Below, piece after piece: positions 32,774-43,004 of a DNA stretch of 46,447 bases. This DNA comes from Bacteroidales bacterium (lineage in GTDB: Bacteria; Bacteroidota; Bacteroidia; Bacteroidales; UBA932). Each line of letters starts with the position of its first letter. Within the stretch, counting starts at the first letter, position 1. The DNA lies in the NCBI GenBank assembly GCA_017557535.1, contig JAFYYM010000093.1, positions 1 to 46,447 on the forward strand. The letters run 5' to 3'. The notes beneath the pieces were generated by a model that made no database searches, was not told the origin of the DNA, and worked only from the letters and a program-made list of their open reading frames with translations. Position numbers and translations under genes: made by a program.

Positions 32774-33615
32774 TGCCAAAGGAGAGACCACTGGCAAGCA
32801 GAATCATCAACCTTGCGGTTTTCATCCTGCTGGAGACCGCCGCTTTGCTTATGCTCTCCAATAACAACACCCTCCAAAGGCTTTGGGTCGCCAGAATCTC
32901 CCATGGATTCATGGCCAAGACTTGGGGGACATCCCAGTCGGTGAGGAATTACTTCGCCCTGAAGAAGCAGAATGACGAGCTCGCCTTGGAAAACGAGAGC
33001 CTCAGGAAAGAGTTGAGGAATTTCCAACTGGCGGCCAAAGAGTCTGATCCATCGTCACTTCCGGTCATGAGGGACAATGGGTTCAGGTATATCCCCGCCA
33101 CAATCATCAAGTCCGGAACCAACACCCAGCACAACTACCTTATCCTGGACAAAGGAAGCGAGGATGGGGTGGTTGAGAACTCCGGAATCATTACCTCAAA
33201 GGGAGTGATCGGGATAGTGGATGCCGTGAGCAAGCACTATTCTTTCGCCATCTCATTCCTCAACAAAGAGCTCAACATCAGTGCGAGGATTGACTCCTCG
33301 GGCGCCGTGGGACCCTTGGCTTGGGACGGGATCAAGACCGACGAGGGTGTTCTCCGCGAGATTCCACTTCAATTCAAGTACAATCCTGGAGACACCATCT
33401 ACACAAGTGGCTATTCTGCCATTTTCCCTCCCGACATCCCATTGGGTGTGGCCGGAGAGGCGAAAATCATTAATGGGGCCACTAACGAGATCAAAGTCAA
33501 GTTGTTCCAGGATCACAGCGCCCTCAAATATGTCACTATCATCGAGAACACGAGGATCAGGGAGATTGAGGAAGTTGAGAGCATGGACAATAAAGTCAAG
33601 GAGGGCAAGCGATGA
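32773..33615 (+). CDS. mreC: Rod shape-determining protein MreC
   Basis: A periplasmic protein linking MreB filaments to the elongation enzymes. The ATG at 32773 is used (280 aa); it overlaps the mreB stop. One membrane span at about 12-30 is followed by a coiled coil (about 60-92) and two beta-domains, including NYLILDKGSEDGVVENSGIIT and GVIGIVDAVSKHYSFAI, where family members have LDKGSxDGVxxGMxV. The frame overlaps mreD by four bases (ATGA), indicating translational coupling. Confidence 0.93.
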   Translation: MPKERPLASRIINLAVFILLETAALLMLSNNNTLQRLWVARISHGFMAKTWGTSQSVRNYFALKKQNDELALENESLRKELRNFQLAAKESDPSSLPVMRDNGFRYIPATIIKSGTNTQHNYLILDKGSEDGVVENSGIITSKGVIGIVDAVSKHYSFAISFLNKELNISARIDSSGAVGPLAWDGIKTDEGVLREIPLQFKYNPGDTIYTSGYSAIFPPDIPLGVAGEAKIINGATNEIKVKLFQDHSALKYVTIIENTRIREIEEVESMDNKVKEGKR

Positions 33616-34121
33616 GGAACACTTTCACGGTGACATACATCCTGATGGTGGTGGCTCAGATGCTGCTGACCAATTATTTCCATTTCACCACCCTTTGCAT
33701 GGTCACCATCCTTCCGATGATGGTTCTCTGCATCCCCACCAAAGTTGAGACGGTCTGGGCCATGGTGATAGCTTTCGCTACCGGATTGGCCGTGGATTTG
33801 TTCGCCGAAGGAGTTTTTGGACTCAACGCCTTATCCCTCGTCCCTATCGCGTTTGTCAGAAAGGGCTTGATAGATATGATTTTCGGCTCGGAACCATTTG
33901 AGCATAAGGAAAATATCTCCTCAAGGAAATACGGTTTCACCAGGGTGTCCTTCGCCATAATCTTAGTGACGGCCATATTCCTGATGATTTACATAGCGGC
34001 TGACTGCGCCGGAACCAGGCCGCTTTGGTTCATGGCTTCCAAACTGGGGATCTCTCTGATGGCCAGCTATCTTGTATCCGCCATTCTTGTCAATCTGCTG
34101 AGCTATGACGACAGAAGGTAA
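33612..34121 (+). CDS. mreD: Rod shape-determining protein MreD
   Basis: A small inner-membrane protein (169 aa) with about five hydrophobic spans and the family pattern AMVIAFATGLAVDLFAEGVFGLNALSLVPIAF in shortened form (identity read in pieces). It belongs to the elongation complex. It overlaps mreC by 4 bases and the PBP2 gene by 17 bases, an unusually tight packing. Identification is by position, topology and the GLAVDLFAEGVFG segment. Confidence 0.85.
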   Translation: MRNTFTVTYILMVVAQMLLTNYFHFTTLCMVTILPMMVLCIPTKVETVWAMVIAFATGLAVDLFAEGVFGLNALSLVPIAFVRKGLIDMIFGSEPFEHKENISSRKYGFTRVSFAIILVTAIFLMIYIAADCAGTRPLWFMASKLGISLMASYLVSAILVNLLSYDDRR

Positions 34122-35952
34122 CAACAGGAGCAGGGTCCTGCTTGCCGGACTAGTTGCCGTGGCTGCCATATTGCTTGGCAAATTGTTCTACATCCAGATC
34201 ATAGACGACAAGTACAAGATCAATGCGTCGAATAATTCGATGGTGTATGACATCATCTACCCGACGAGGGGGATTATTTACGACCGAAATGGGAAGATAA
34301 TCGTCAGCAACAAAGTCACTTACGACATCCTTGTCACCCCAAGGGAAGTCACTCCGTTCGACACTTTGCTGCTCGCTTCAGTCCTGGAGACTTCACCGGA
34401 CTTCATACGGGATAAGATGGCAGAGTATTCCAGGAACAAGAAGAAGATCGGCTACCAGAGCATGGTCATGCTCAAGCAGATCAAGCCGGAGACTTACATG
34501 AAGTTCGCCGAGATCCAATACAACTTCCCGGGGTTCCGGGGACAGGTAAGAAGCATCAGGGATTATCCAGTGAACGCTGGCGGTAACCTCCTTGGATATG
34601 TCTCCGAAGTGGATCAGAAATACATCGACGCACATCCCGGAGAGTACCGTCCAGGTGACTATGCGGGCAAGACCGGCATCGAGGCGGCGAGGGAAAAAGA
34701 CCTCCGGGGGGAGAAAGGCTACCATATCTACCTCCGCAACTCGCGCAACCAGATCGAGCGCCGGTACAAGGACGGGGAAATGGACAAGGAGGCGGTCCCG
34801 GGACATGACATCGTGACTACAATCGATGCCGACCTTCAGCAATATGGCCAGGAATTGATGAGGAACAAGGTAGGTAGTCTCGTGGCGATAGAGCCTAAAA
34901 CCGGTGAGATATTGTCCCTTGTCTCAAGCCCCGGAGTCGATGTCAACATGCTCGCCGACATCAGCCAGCACTACAACGAGATCATCAAGGACCCTCACAA
35001 GCCCATGTTCAACCGGGCGGTGCAGGCTCCTTATCCTCCCGGTTCCGTTTTCAAGCTCGTCAACGGTCTGATCGGCCTGCAGGAAGGCACGCTCAACATG
35101 GATATGGCCTATCCTTGCTACCAAGGATACCATTTCGGAAGCCATAAGCTCGGATGCCACAACCACTGGTCCCCTCTTAGGCTCGAGGAAGCCATCATGA
35201 TGTCCTGCAACGGGTTCTTCTGCTATGTTCTCAGGAACATCCTGGAAAACAAGAAGTACAAGAACATCGACGAGGCCTTGGACAAATGGAACGAATATGT
35301 CCAGAGTTTCGGTTTCGGACATAAACTGGGAAGCGATTTCCCGTCAGAGCTCGGCGGCACCCTCCCCACCTCGAAGCTGTATAACAAGCGATACGGCAAG
35401 GGCGGTTGGAAATTCACAACCATCATCTCCATCTCCATCGGCCAGGGAGAAGTCGGTGTCACCCCTCTCCAGATAGCCAATCTCGCCGCCATCATGGCGA
35501 ATCGGGGCTGGTACAAGATTCCTCACATCGTCAAAGCATCCGAGGGCGTGGAGATCGACCCCAAATACAACGAGCGCCAGTACACGATGGTTGACACGAC
35601 CAACTTCAAGAAAGTGATCAACGGTATGTGGAGAGCCGTCAACAACGGCCCCGGAACAGGTTGCACGGCATGGGTAGCGGAAGTCAAAGGCCTGGATATA
35701 TGCGGAAAGACAGGAACCGCCCAGAACCCGAGAGGAGCTGACAACTCAGTGTTCATCTGTTTCGCCCCTAAAGACGACCCGAAGATCGCAGTGGCCGCAT
35801 ATGTCGAGAACGCCGGATTCGGGGCCACTTGGGCCGCGCCTATCGCCTCGCTCCTTATCGAGAAATACCTCAATGGGGATATCTCCAGACCCGATCTTGA
35901 GACCAGGGTCATGCAAGGAGACCTTATGTCCAGAGTCAAAACCTATAATTAA
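34105..35952 (+). CDS. mrdA: Penicillin-binding protein 2 (elongation transpeptidase)
   Basis: Monofunctional transpeptidase of the elongation machinery. It has a short cytoplasmic N-tail, a membrane span at about 9-28, the pedestal motif RGIIYDRNG and the transpeptidase with nucleophile Ser314 and Lys317 (PPGSVFK), SCN in MMSCNGFF and KTGTAQN. At 615 aa it is normal. It overlaps mreD by 17 bases and ends 9 bases before rodA, its partner glycosyltransferase. Confidence 0.95.
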   Translation: MTTEGNNRSRVLLAGLVAVAAILLGKLFYIQIIDDKYKINASNNSMVYDIIYPTRGIIYDRNGKIIVSNKVTYDILVTPREVTPFDTLLLASVLETSPDFIRDKMAEYSRNKKKIGYQSMVMLKQIKPETYMKFAEIQYNFPGFRGQVRSIRDYPVNAGGNLLGYVSEVDQKYIDAHPGEYRPGDYAGKTGIEAAREKDLRGEKGYHIYLRNSRNQIERRYKDGEMDKEAVPGHDIVTTIDADLQQYGQELMRNKVGSLVAIEPKTGEILSLVSSPGVDVNMLADISQHYNEIIKDPHKPMFNRAVQAPYPPGSVFKLVNGLIGLQEGTLNMDMAYPCYQGYHFGSHKLGCHNHWSPLRLEEAIMMSCNGFFCYVLRNILENKKYKNIDEALDKWNEYVQSFGFGHKLGSDFPSELGGTLPTSKLYNKRYGKGGWKFTTIISISIGQGEVGVTPLQIANLAAIMANRGWYKIPHIVKASEGVEIDPKYNERQYTMVDTTNFKKVINGMWRAVNNGPGTGCTAWVAEVKGLDICGKTGTAQNPRGADNSVFICFAPKDDPKIAVAAYVENAGFGATWAAPIASLLIEKYLNGDISRPDLETRVMQGDLMSRVKTYN

Positions 35953-35961
35953 GGCTGGGAT

Positions 35962-37410
35962 ATGGGTAACTTTTCCGACAGAGGCGTGAAGCAATCGATA
36001 GATTGGAAGCTGGTGATCTCATACCTGCTCCTGATCATTATCGGCTGGGTCAACATCTATGCCTCAATCCACTCGTCGGAACCCTCCAGCATATTTGATT
36101 TCAACTTCCGCAGCGGGAAACAGTTCGTGTGGATATTGACCGCCCTGGCTTTGGCCCTGCTGATCCTGTTCGCCATCAACCCGAGATTCTGGGAAAGCTC
36201 AGCGATACCATTGTATTTGTTTGTACTGGTCTTGCTTGTGGTGGTCATATTCGTGTCCAAAGATGTCAAGGGATCCCACTCATGGTTTGAGTTCGGTCCG
36301 GTGAAATTCCAGCCAGCGGAGATATCCAAAATCACGACCTCGCTACTTCTGGCCACCTTTATGAGCCAGACCAACTACAGGATCACACGCCTGAAGGATT
36401 TTATGATGACCGCCCTGATCATCGCCATCCCGATGCTGGTCATCCTGGCCGAGAGCGAGACTGGTTCCGCCTTGGTTTATGTGGGATTCCTGTTCGTAAT
36501 GTACAGGGAAGGATTCTCAGGATGGTGGATATTCAGCATCATAGCAGCAATTCTGCTGTTCATCCTCACTCTCACCGCATCACCTTACGTATCGCTTCTG
36601 ACACTTCTGGGATTGATAGCGATCTCAGGTGCCATAGGTTCAGGACAGATAGATCATCTGTTCTGGATCAATTTGGGTTCTCTGCTTCTGATGAGCCTCT
36701 TGCCGTTGATTCTCAGAAAGACTGTGGCTCCTGAGAGTTTCCTGGCCGGAATCAAACCCATGTACATCCTTCTTGGGGTCTGCGTGATAGCCATCGTCTC
36801 ACTTCTGATCAAAGGCTACAGGGATAGGAAAAGACACCTGTCGCTATCCGCCCTCGGGTTGATAGCCGGAATAGCGTTGGTGTTCTCTACCGACTTCATA
36901 TTCAACAATATACTCCAGGACCACCAGCGAAAGAGAATCGAAGTGCTTCTTGGCATGAAAGAAGACCCTTCTGGAGTCGGCTACAATGTCAACCAAAGCA
37001 TGATCGCGATCGGGTCTGGCGGATTTAAGGGTAAAGGTTTCCTGGGCGGCACCCAAACCACTTTCGGCTTCGTGCCAGAGCAGAGTACTGACTTCATCTT
37101 CTGCACGGTAGGAGAGGAGTGGGGCTTTATCGGATGCCTGGTCGTGATCCTGCTATATGTCTTCATGATTTGGAGAATAGTCGTTGACGCCGAGAAAAGC
37201 CGGGAAGCTTTCACCCGGATTTATGGCTACTGCGTGGCATCTTGCATATTCATGCATTTGTTCATCAACATCGGGATGACTATAGGATTGATGCCGGTGA
37301 TCGGCATACCTCTCCCGCTGCTAAGCTATGGAGGCTCCTCCCTTTGGGCTTTCACTGTGCTTATATTCATATTCATAGCCTTGTATAGGCAAGAAAAGAA
37401 ATACTACTAA
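35962..37410 (+). CDS. rodA: RodA-type SEDS glycosyltransferase
   Basis: Polymerises lipid II during cell elongation with PBP2. It is a multi-span membrane protein (482 aa, ten or more spans). SEDS motifs include [17 protein letters not shown] and [18 protein letters not shown] followed by EEWGF, and the C-terminal [12 protein letters not shown]. The length is on the high side because of extra membrane segments in the middle, as in other Bacteroidota. It follows PBP2 by 9 bases in the mre operon and is followed after 11 bases by the GH51 gene. Confidence 0.94.
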   Translation: MGNFSDRGVKQSIDWKLVISYLLLIIIGWVNIYASIHSSEPSSIFDFNFRSGKQFVWILTALALALLILFAINPRFWESSAIPLYLFVLVLLVVVIFVSKDVKGSHSWFEFGPVKFQPAEISKITTSLLLATFMSQTNYRITRLKDFMMTALIIAIPMLVILAESETGSALVYVGFLFVMYREGFSGWWIFSIIAAILLFILTLTASPYVSLLTLLGLIAISGAIGSGQIDHLFWINLGSLLLMSLLPLILRKTVAPESFLAGIKPMYILLGVCVIAIVSLLIKGYRDRKRHLSLSALGLIAGIALVFSTDFIFNNILQDHQRKRIEVLLGMKEDPSGVGYNVNQSMIAIGSGGFKGKGFLGGTQTTFGFVPEQSTDFIFCTVGEEWGFIGCLVVILLYVFMIWRIVVDAEKSREAFTRIYGYCVASCIFMHLFINIGMTIGLMPVIGIPLPLLSYGGSSLWAFTVLIFIFIALYRQEKKYY

Positions 37411-37421
37411 CAACCATAATT

Positions 37422-38951
37422 ATGAGAAGAACTCTGACCACAATACTTGCGGCTATTATCGGCGCAACCCTTTCTGGACAGGTTAAAGTGTCTGTCCATG
37501 AGACAGCCCCGGACCAACCGGTTATCCCAAAGGAAATCTACGGCCAGTTCGCCGAACATCTCGGAAGATGCATCTACGATGGCATCTGGGTCGGTGAGGA
37601 CTCTCCAATCCCGAATATAAATGGCTACAGGAAAGACCTTGTGGAAGCCATCAGGGAGCTGAAAGTGCCTGTTCTCCGATGGCCGGGCGGCTGCTTCGCC
37701 GACGAATATCACTGGATGGATGGAATAGGCCCCAAGAAGGACAGACCCAGAATCATCAACACCCACTGGGGCGGAACGCTGGAGGATAACTCTTTCGGCA
37801 CACATGAGTTCCTCAACTTCTGCGAGATGCTCGGAATCGAGCCCTATATTTCCGGCAATGTCGGGTCCGGAACAGTCGAGGAGCTTTCCAAATGGGTCGA
37901 GTACATGACAGCGAAGGAAGGCGTGATGGCGGAGAAAAGAGCGGCAAATGGAAGGAAGGAGCCCTGGAAGGTTAAATATATCGGGGTCGGAAACGAGAAC
38001 TGGGGATGCGGAGGCAACATGACTGCCGAGTACTATTCCGACGTCTACAAGAGATATGCTACCTACTGCCGTAATTACGACGGTAACATGCTGTATAAGG
38101 TCGCGTGCGGAGCCACTGATTACGACTACAACTGGACCAGGGTCCTGATGAGCAAAGTCAGAAACGGACTTTCCGGGCTTTCCCTGCATTATTACTCAGG
38201 AGGCCAAGGAAGGGCTCTCGAGTTCGATGATGATAGTTACTACAACCTGATCGCGAAGGCTGTCGAGATTGATGAGGTTCTTAAGAACCATGAGGCCATC
38301 ATGGATTTGTATGACCCTCAAAAGAAGATCGATCTGCTCTTGGACGAGTGGGGAACATGGTTCGCTCCTGAGCCCGGCACTATCCCGGGACACCTTTTCC
38401 AGCAGAACTCCATGAGGGACGCCATGGTGGCGGCGATGTCGCTCAACATATTCAACAAGCACACCGAGCGTCTTAAGATGACGAATATCGCGCAGATGGT
38501 CAACGTCCTGCAGGCGATGATCCTGACCAAGGACGCGGAGGTTGTCTTGACGCCCACCTACCATGTGTTCAGGATGTACAATGTCCATCAGGATGCTGTC
38601 TCCGTGCCTGTGGCATATTCCGCCGGATCAAGCGTCTCCCCATCCGGAAGGATCTATCCTGAGCTGAGTGTCAGCGCCTCCAAGGGAGATGCTATTCATG
38701 TATCACTCGCCAATCCATCGGTAGACAAACCGAAGACTGTCGAGATTGAGTTCGACGCCCTGAAGCCTTCCAAAGTGACTGGGGAAGTACTCGTCGGAAA
38801 GGGGAAAGGAATAGACGCGGTCAAGTCCCACAACGATTTCGGAGGACAGGTCCAAGCCGCTCCCGTCGCCTTCAAGGACTTCAAGACATCAGGAAAAACT
38901 GTGAAAGTCACCCTGCCTCCGGCATCAGTGGTTGTACTGGAAGTGAAATAG
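37422..38951 (+). CDS. Secreted GH51 alpha-L-arabinofuranosidase
   Basis: Removes arabinofuranosyl side chains from plant polysaccharides. A short signal peptide (1-20) is followed by a TIM barrel with acid/base Glu192 in [11 protein letters not shown] and nucleophile Glu309 in LLDEWGTWF, then a C-terminal beta-domain. [14 protein letters not shown] is also typical. At 509 aa the length is normal. It starts only 11 bases after rodA, which suggests read-through from the mre operon, unusual for a glycan-use enzyme. No promoter was found in the gap. It ends 7 bases before the opposing TSCPD gene. Confidence 0.9.
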   Translation: MRRTLTTILAAIIGATLSGQVKVSVHETAPDQPVIPKEIYGQFAEHLGRCIYDGIWVGEDSPIPNINGYRKDLVEAIRELKVPVLRWPGGCFADEYHWMDGIGPKKDRPRIINTHWGGTLEDNSFGTHEFLNFCEMLGIEPYISGNVGSGTVEELSKWVEYMTAKEGVMAEKRAANGRKEPWKVKYIGVGNENWGCGGNMTAEYYSDVYKRYATYCRNYDGNMLYKVACGATDYDYNWTRVLMSKVRNGLSGLSLHYYSGGQGRALEFDDDSYYNLIAKAVEIDEVLKNHEAIMDLYDPQKKIDLLLDEWGTWFAPEPGTIPGHLFQQNSMRDAMVAAMSLNIFNKHTERLKMTNIAQMVNVLQAMILTKDAEVVLTPTYHVFRMYNVHQDAVSVPVAYSAGSSVSPSGRIYPELSVSASKGDAIHVSLANPSVDKPKTVEIEFDALKPSKVTGEVLVGKGKGIDAVKSHNDFGGQVQAAPVAFKDFKTSGKTVKVTLPPASVVVLEVK

Positions 38952-38958
38952 CTTGTTA

Positions 38959-39267
38959 TCAGAGTTGTTTGAGTGCCCTGGCCAATTGGTCGGGGCAACT
39001 TGTACCCCGTCCTTTGCAGTCGATGCCATCCAACAGGGCTATGACATCCTGGACCTTACGGCCTATGCATAAGGCAGATACCCCCTGGGTGTTGCCGTTG
39101 CATCCTTTTGTGTACTGGACTTTGCGGATGATATCTCCCTCAGTTTCTATGTAGATCGCCTCGGAGCAGACGACAGGGCAAGTACTGAAAAAGGTTTTCC
39201 TGATTCCGTCTTCCGTGGTATCGTTCAAAAGCGTCACATCATAAGTGATTCTTTCCATATTGATCAT
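38959..39267 (-). CDS. TSCPD-domain protein (TIGR03905 type)
   Basis: A 102-aa cysteine-containing protein. The TSCPD family resembles the C-terminal domain of class II ribonucleotide reductases and is usually found as a stand-alone small protein of unknown function. Six cysteines are present: Cys30 and Cys34 (TCPVVC), Cys56 (KGCNGN), Cys67, Cys84 and Cys91 (GRGTSCPDQL, matching the family tag). Two starts are possible: ATG at 39267 (used) or at 39258 (MERITYDV). It opposes the GH51 gene with only 7 bases between stops. Confidence 0.8.
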   Translation of the reverse strand: MINMERITYDVTLLNDTTEDGIRKTFFSTCPVVCSEAIYIETEGDIIRKVQYTKGCNGNTQGVSALCIGRKVQDVIALLDGIDCKGRGTSCPDQLARALKQL

Positions 39268-39303
39268 CTTTCCCGCAATATACGAAAAAAAATACCGGAT
39301 TTA

Positions 39304-39334
39304 TTTGGAACGATAATTATTTATTGTATCTTTG
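39304..39334 (+). promoter_or_regulatory. Promoter of the SPFH/RHH operon
   Basis: TTTG at 39304-39307, a 19-bp spacer and TATCTTTG at 39327-39334 match the consensus perfectly. The start codon is 30 bases further, behind a pair of direct repeats. Confidence 0.7.
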
Positions 39335-39335
39335 C

Positions 39336-39355
39336 GATATCAAAATGATATCAAA
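39336..39355 (+). promoter_or_regulatory. Tandem GATATCAAA repeats, possible operator
   Basis: GATATCAAA occurs at 39336-39344 and 39347-39355, an 11-bp period, roughly one turn of DNA, directly behind the -7 box. The operon's second gene encodes a ribbon-helix-helix protein, a class that often binds such closely spaced sites. The regulatory role is inferred only. Confidence 0.45.
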
Positions 39356-39364
39356 GCAATAATC

Positions 39365-40303
39365 ATGGAAAACAAAGAATTTACTTACAAAGGCCTAACT
39401 ATCAACGGTTTCCTTGCAATTCTTCTCATTCTTGTCGTCATAGCAGCCGCTATTTATTTTTTCTCCCTCGCGGATAAGAACTCTATCATGGCGATTCCTG
39501 GAGTGATCATGATACTCTTGTTCAGTTTGGGAATGAACGGATTCATCAAGCTCGAGCCTAATGAGGCCAAGGTTCTCGTGTTCTTCGGAAAATATAGCGG
39601 GACCTTCTTCAAGAACGGATTCTACTGGGTCAACCCTCTTTTAAGTAAGAAGAGTGTCACCCTGAGGGCCAGAAACCTCAACCCCGAACCGATCAAGGTC
39701 AACGATAAGGCTGGTAACCCGGTCCTTATAGGTATGGTGCTGGTTTGGAAACTTGAGGACACTTACAAAGCCCTCTTTGAGATTGACAGCCAGTCTCTCG
39801 CCCCTATTGTGACCACCACCGCCAGAGGAGGCGTGATACGCTCTCTCTCTCAGGCTTTCGAGAATTTCGTTAGAGTGCAAAGTGACGCCGCATTGCGCCA
39901 AGTGGCAGGTTGCTACGCCTACGACAACGCCGACTCGGCCGATGAACTGACTCTCCGCTCAAATGCGGAGGAGATAAATGAACGCCTGGTGAAAACCCTC
40001 AATGACCGCCTGTCAATGGCCGGAATACACGTCGTCGAGGCAAGGATCAACTATCTGGCCTACGCCCCGGAGATCGCGGCCGTGATGCTCCGTCGCCAGC
40101 AGGCGGACGCCATCATCGCAGCCCGTGAGAAGATTGTTGACGGTGCCGTCAGCATGGTGAAGATGGCTCTTGACAAACTGAAGAGCGAGGGCGTCGTGGA
40201 TCTCGATGAGGAGCGCAAAGCCGCCATGGTCAGCAACTTGCTCGTGGTACTCTGCGGTGACGAGCCCGCCCAGCCAGTGGTCAACTCCGGTAGCTTGTAT
40301 TAA
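39365..40303 (+). CDS. SPFH / Band 7 family membrane protein
   Basis: A 312-aa inner-membrane-anchored protein of the stomatin/prohibitin/flotillin/HflK superfamily, which forms large membrane rings or microdomains. Two hydrophobic spans lie at about 15-35 and 42-60. The SPFH domain begins with [23 protein letters not shown], and includes [23 protein letters not shown]. The helical tail [28 protein letters not shown] is typical. The ATG at 39365 is preferred to one at 39332 as it follows the promoter. It is followed 1 base later by the small RHH gene, a pair repeatedly seen in Bacteroidota. Confidence 0.87.
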   Translation: MENKEFTYKGLTINGFLAILLILVVIAAAIYFFSLADKNSIMAIPGVIMILLFSLGMNGFIKLEPNEAKVLVFFGKYSGTFFKNGFYWVNPLLSKKSVTLRARNLNPEPIKVNDKAGNPVLIGMVLVWKLEDTYKALFEIDSQSLAPIVTTTARGGVIRSLSQAFENFVRVQSDAALRQVAGCYAYDNADSADELTLRSNAEEINERLVKTLNDRLSMAGIHVVEARINYLAYAPEIAAVMLRRQQADAIIAAREKIVDGAVSMVKMALDKLKSEGVVDLDEERKAAMVSNLLVVLCGDEPAQPVVNSGSLY

Positions 40304-40304
40304 T

Positions 40305-40475
40305 ATGGCCAAAGAAAAGGAAGCTATCAAGAGCTTCGTTCTCAGGATCGATCCCGAGACAATGGAAGCCTTGGAACGTTGGGCTGCGGACGAGTTCCGC
40401 AGCACCAACGGACAGCTTCAATGGATAATCAACGAGGCTCTGAGAAAAAGCGGGCGACTGAAGAAAACCCGCTGA
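40305..40475 (+). CDS. Small ribbon-helix-helix (Arc-like) protein
   Basis: A 56-aa basic protein starting MAKEKEAIKSFVLRIDP. The ribbon SFVLRID followed by EALERWAADEFRSTNGQLQWIINEAL is the Arc/MetJ ribbon-helix-helix fold. It sits 1 base after the SPFH gene and is presumably cotranslated. It may regulate the operon, with the direct repeats at 39336-39355 as candidate sites, or it may be a non-DNA-binding partner of the SPFH protein. It is too short for many gene finders. Confidence 0.82.
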   Translation: MAKEKEAIKSFVLRIDPETMEALERWAADEFRSTNGQLQWIINEALRKSGRLKKTR

Positions 40476-40492
40476 ATAATCATTTGTTATTA

Positions 40493-40560
40493 GGTTCTTC
40501 GGTCGCTTCGCTTCTTCAGAATGACAGCACCATATCATCATGAGCGTTAGCGAAGGATCT
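40493..40560. repeat. Composite stem-loop repeat F between convergent genes
   Basis: GGTTCTTCGG...CAGAATGACA (40493-40526) and, inverted, TCATCATGAGCG...GAAGGATC (40535-40559) can fold into a long hairpin around CACCAT. The right end overlaps the TAG stop of the opposing permease. Its left half matches repeats E and G. It probably acts as a terminator for one or both genes. Confidence 0.6.
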
Positions 40561-42916
40561 ATTCATTCTTCAGTGAATCAACAGGATTCGACGTGGAAAT
40601 GCGCCAGGTGTTGAGGACGACCACGACAAGGACAATGAGGAGCACCGCTAATGTTCCGGTCAGGAAATAGGACAGGGTGAGAGGGACTTTTTCGGCGAAC
40701 ATCTCCAGCAACCTGCGGGCAACGAAGAAGGTGATAGCGCAAGCAAGGGCAGCCATCACGAGGGACAACTTAAGGATGTCGGCCGCGAATATTCTGAGAA
40801 TATCCTTGGATGTCGCTCCGTTGATCTTGCGGACAGCCATCTCTTTGCTTCGCCTCAAGCTTTCGTCCCGGATGAAGCCAATCAAACCGAGAAGGGCTAT
40901 AAGGAGTGAGAATATGGCTCCGATTGTCAACGTGTTCTTTATCTTCTTGACATCGGTATAGTCCGCCCTCATCTGCTCCTCATAGGATATGATGTTGATC
41001 TCACGGCCTTCCAGAGCCCCTTCCAGAGCTTCTTTTACCTTTTCGAGATGGCCGCCGTCATTCCCGGCAAGACCTGGAATCTTGAACAGGATATGTGGCA
41101 TCCAAGACGACATGGATCCTATCTCGCCGTAGAACAGGGCGCTGGGGCGACTGTCGGCAGCGACAAGACTGCCGATAAGATAGCTTTTATAGACGCCGGA
41201 GATGGTGAACGGCTTCGTGGCCATATCAATCGCACTTCCGTGACCGGTGATACAGACCTGCTTTCCTACCGCGCCGTCGCTCCAATCCGCGAAATCCGCC
41301 ATCTTTGCCACAAACTTCTCATCCACAACTATTTCCGAGGAATCTCTCGGAGCTCGTCCATCGACAAATTGAATATTCATCAATTCATAGAACTCCGGCG
41401 AGCACTCGTATTGGTCGGCGATGTTGAAGAGTTCTCGGTCGTCTTCTGGAAGATAGACATTGTCGCCACTGGATCCATCGAAGGGCAGGTTATATGTGGC
41501 GGCCACGCCCTTCACCTCAGGGAGGCTTCGAAGGGTTGAAACCGCCCTTGAAACCGCCTGACGGTCGCCGTCGAACATGCTGATGTAATAGAGGTTCTTA
41601 TAGTCATAGCCTGGATCGCTGTTGGACACCATATGGTACTGGCGGCCGATAATCAACATCATCACCACGAGGAACACGTTAATCAGCACTTGCACTCCCA
41701 GAAGGGCGAGCTTCCAGTTGCGGGAATGCTCGGTATAATTCTTAAGTGCCTCATACACAGGGATTCTCTGGTAGAGCTCCGTCGGGACAACGATGGAGAT
41801 GAGCAGCACGAAAAGGATTACGGCCACGATCGCGGCGACACTCTTCGGCACCAGCAGAGTAGTGAAAGGCACACCGAGAAGGTTCTCAATGATGCCTCGC
41901 GCGGCGAATATAATCACAGCGGCAAGGGCAAGGGAGAGAATAAGGTGAATAGATGCTTCCTTCGTCAGCATACCGTAAATATTCTTGCTTTCCGCTCCGT
42001 AACACTTCCTGACACCAACCTCCTTTGATCGTTTGACCATAGATGAGATAACGATCAAAATGTAGTTCAGCAAGCTGATAATGATCAGCAAGGCCGCCAC
42101 GATTGACAACAGGATGATTTGAGATTTGACTCCAGGCTGTGAGGTGTGAATCTTACTGAACGGGCTCAGGAAGTACCTGAGACTCGTGCCGTTAGCCTCA
42201 ATCTGCTCCAAAGGTTGATGGGCCTCCTGCATCTTCCTGATCGCATCCTTCAGGGTACTCGAGTCCACGCCTGGCATCAGTTTCACATAGCCTTTGTACC
42301 GGTCGTTTCCGAGCCAGTTGTCAGTGCTCTGCTTGCCGTAGGTCTCCATCGAGAGGAGGATGTCATAGTCAATGCTTCCGTTTTTCGGAAAGTCCTCGAA
42401 CACACCTTCAATCGTGAGCTTGAGGCCGGCCATGTCCTCGTTGTAAATCTGTTTGCCGATGACGGCAGAGATATCCCCGGCCATCTTATCCGCGAAGGAC
42501 CGGCTTACCATCACACAGCCCCAGTTCCCTAGAGCCTTCACCGGATCACCGGCCAGAATCGGCCTGTCAAACACTTTGAAAAAGCAGGTGTCTGCGCAAA
42601 CCAGGGTGGCTTTAAGCTTGTTGCCGTCCTCGTCAAGATAGGTGTCACCATTGAACACGTAGGTAGTTCTGGTGCCAGTCTCGACCCCCGGAACCTCGTT
42701 CATGAAGCCGACACTCACAGCGCCACTGACCTGACCGTAATCCTTCTCGTCTCCGTTTTGCGAAATCCACGTCCTGATGCTGTACACCCGGTCGATGTCC
42801 TTGTAGAAACTATCGTAACTCAACTCAAAGAACACCTTGGCGATGAGGACAATTCCCACCGCCAGGCCGATGCCTAAAGAAAGAACCTTGATAAGGATGT
42901 CACTGTGTCTATTCAT
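40559..42916 (-). CDS. FtsX/MacB-like ABC transporter permease
   Basis: A 785-aa membrane protein with two FtsX modules and periplasmic MacB-type core domains. The N-terminus LSLGIGLAVGIVLIAKVFFELSYDSFYKDIDRVY is the usual first span and periplasmic start, without a signal peptide. LKNYTEHSRNWKLALLGVQV and LRRSKEMAVRKINGAT are family segments, the latter a coupling motif. No ATPase is encoded nearby, so the partner must lie elsewhere or beyond the window edge. It likely exports a peptide, lipoprotein or drug. The stop codon overlaps repeat F. Confidence 0.83.
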   Translation of the reverse strand: MNRHSDILIKVLSLGIGLAVGIVLIAKVFFELSYDSFYKDIDRVYSIRTWISQNGDEKDYGQVSGAVSVGFMNEVPGVETGTRTTYVFNGDTYLDEDGNKLKATLVCADTCFFKVFDRPILAGDPVKALGNWGCVMVSRSFADKMAGDISAVIGKQIYNEDMAGLKLTIEGVFEDFPKNGSIDYDILLSMETYGKQSTDNWLGNDRYKGYVKLMPGVDSSTLKDAIRKMQEAHQPLEQIEANGTSLRYFLSPFSKIHTSQPGVKSQIILLSIVAALLIIISLLNYILIVISSMVKRSKEVGVRKCYGAESKNIYGMLTKEASIHLILSLALAAVIIFAARGIIENLLGVPFTTLLVPKSVAAIVAVILFVLLISIVVPTELYQRIPVYEALKNYTEHSRNWKLALLGVQVLINVFLVVMMLIIGRQYHMVSNSDPGYDYKNLYYISMFDGDRQAVSRAVSTLRSLPEVKGVAATYNLPFDGSSGDNVYLPEDDRELFNIADQYECSPEFYELMNIQFVDGRAPRDSSEIVVDEKFVAKMADFADWSDGAVGKQVCITGHGSAIDMATKPFTISGVYKSYLIGSLVAADSRPSALFYGEIGSMSSWMPHILFKIPGLAGNDGGHLEKVKEALEGALEGREINIISYEEQMRADYTDVKKIKNTLTIGAIFSLLIALLGLIGFIRDESLRRSKEMAVRKINGATSKDILRIFAADILKLSLVMAALACAITFFVARRLLEMFAEKVPLTLSYFLTGTLAVLLIVLVVVVLNTWRISTSNPVDSLKNE

Positions 42917-43004
42917 CTTCTTTTAATTATTCTGCACCACTTGTTATCACCTGCCGTGCCATATTAGTTAATTCGCTATTTCACAACAACTTCCATAATT
43001 TGCG

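Noticed and set aside
37407-38189. A 260-codon open frame antisense to the GH51 gene
   Set aside because: It overlaps a confident enzyme with both catalytic residues visible; no start context or homology is recognisable.
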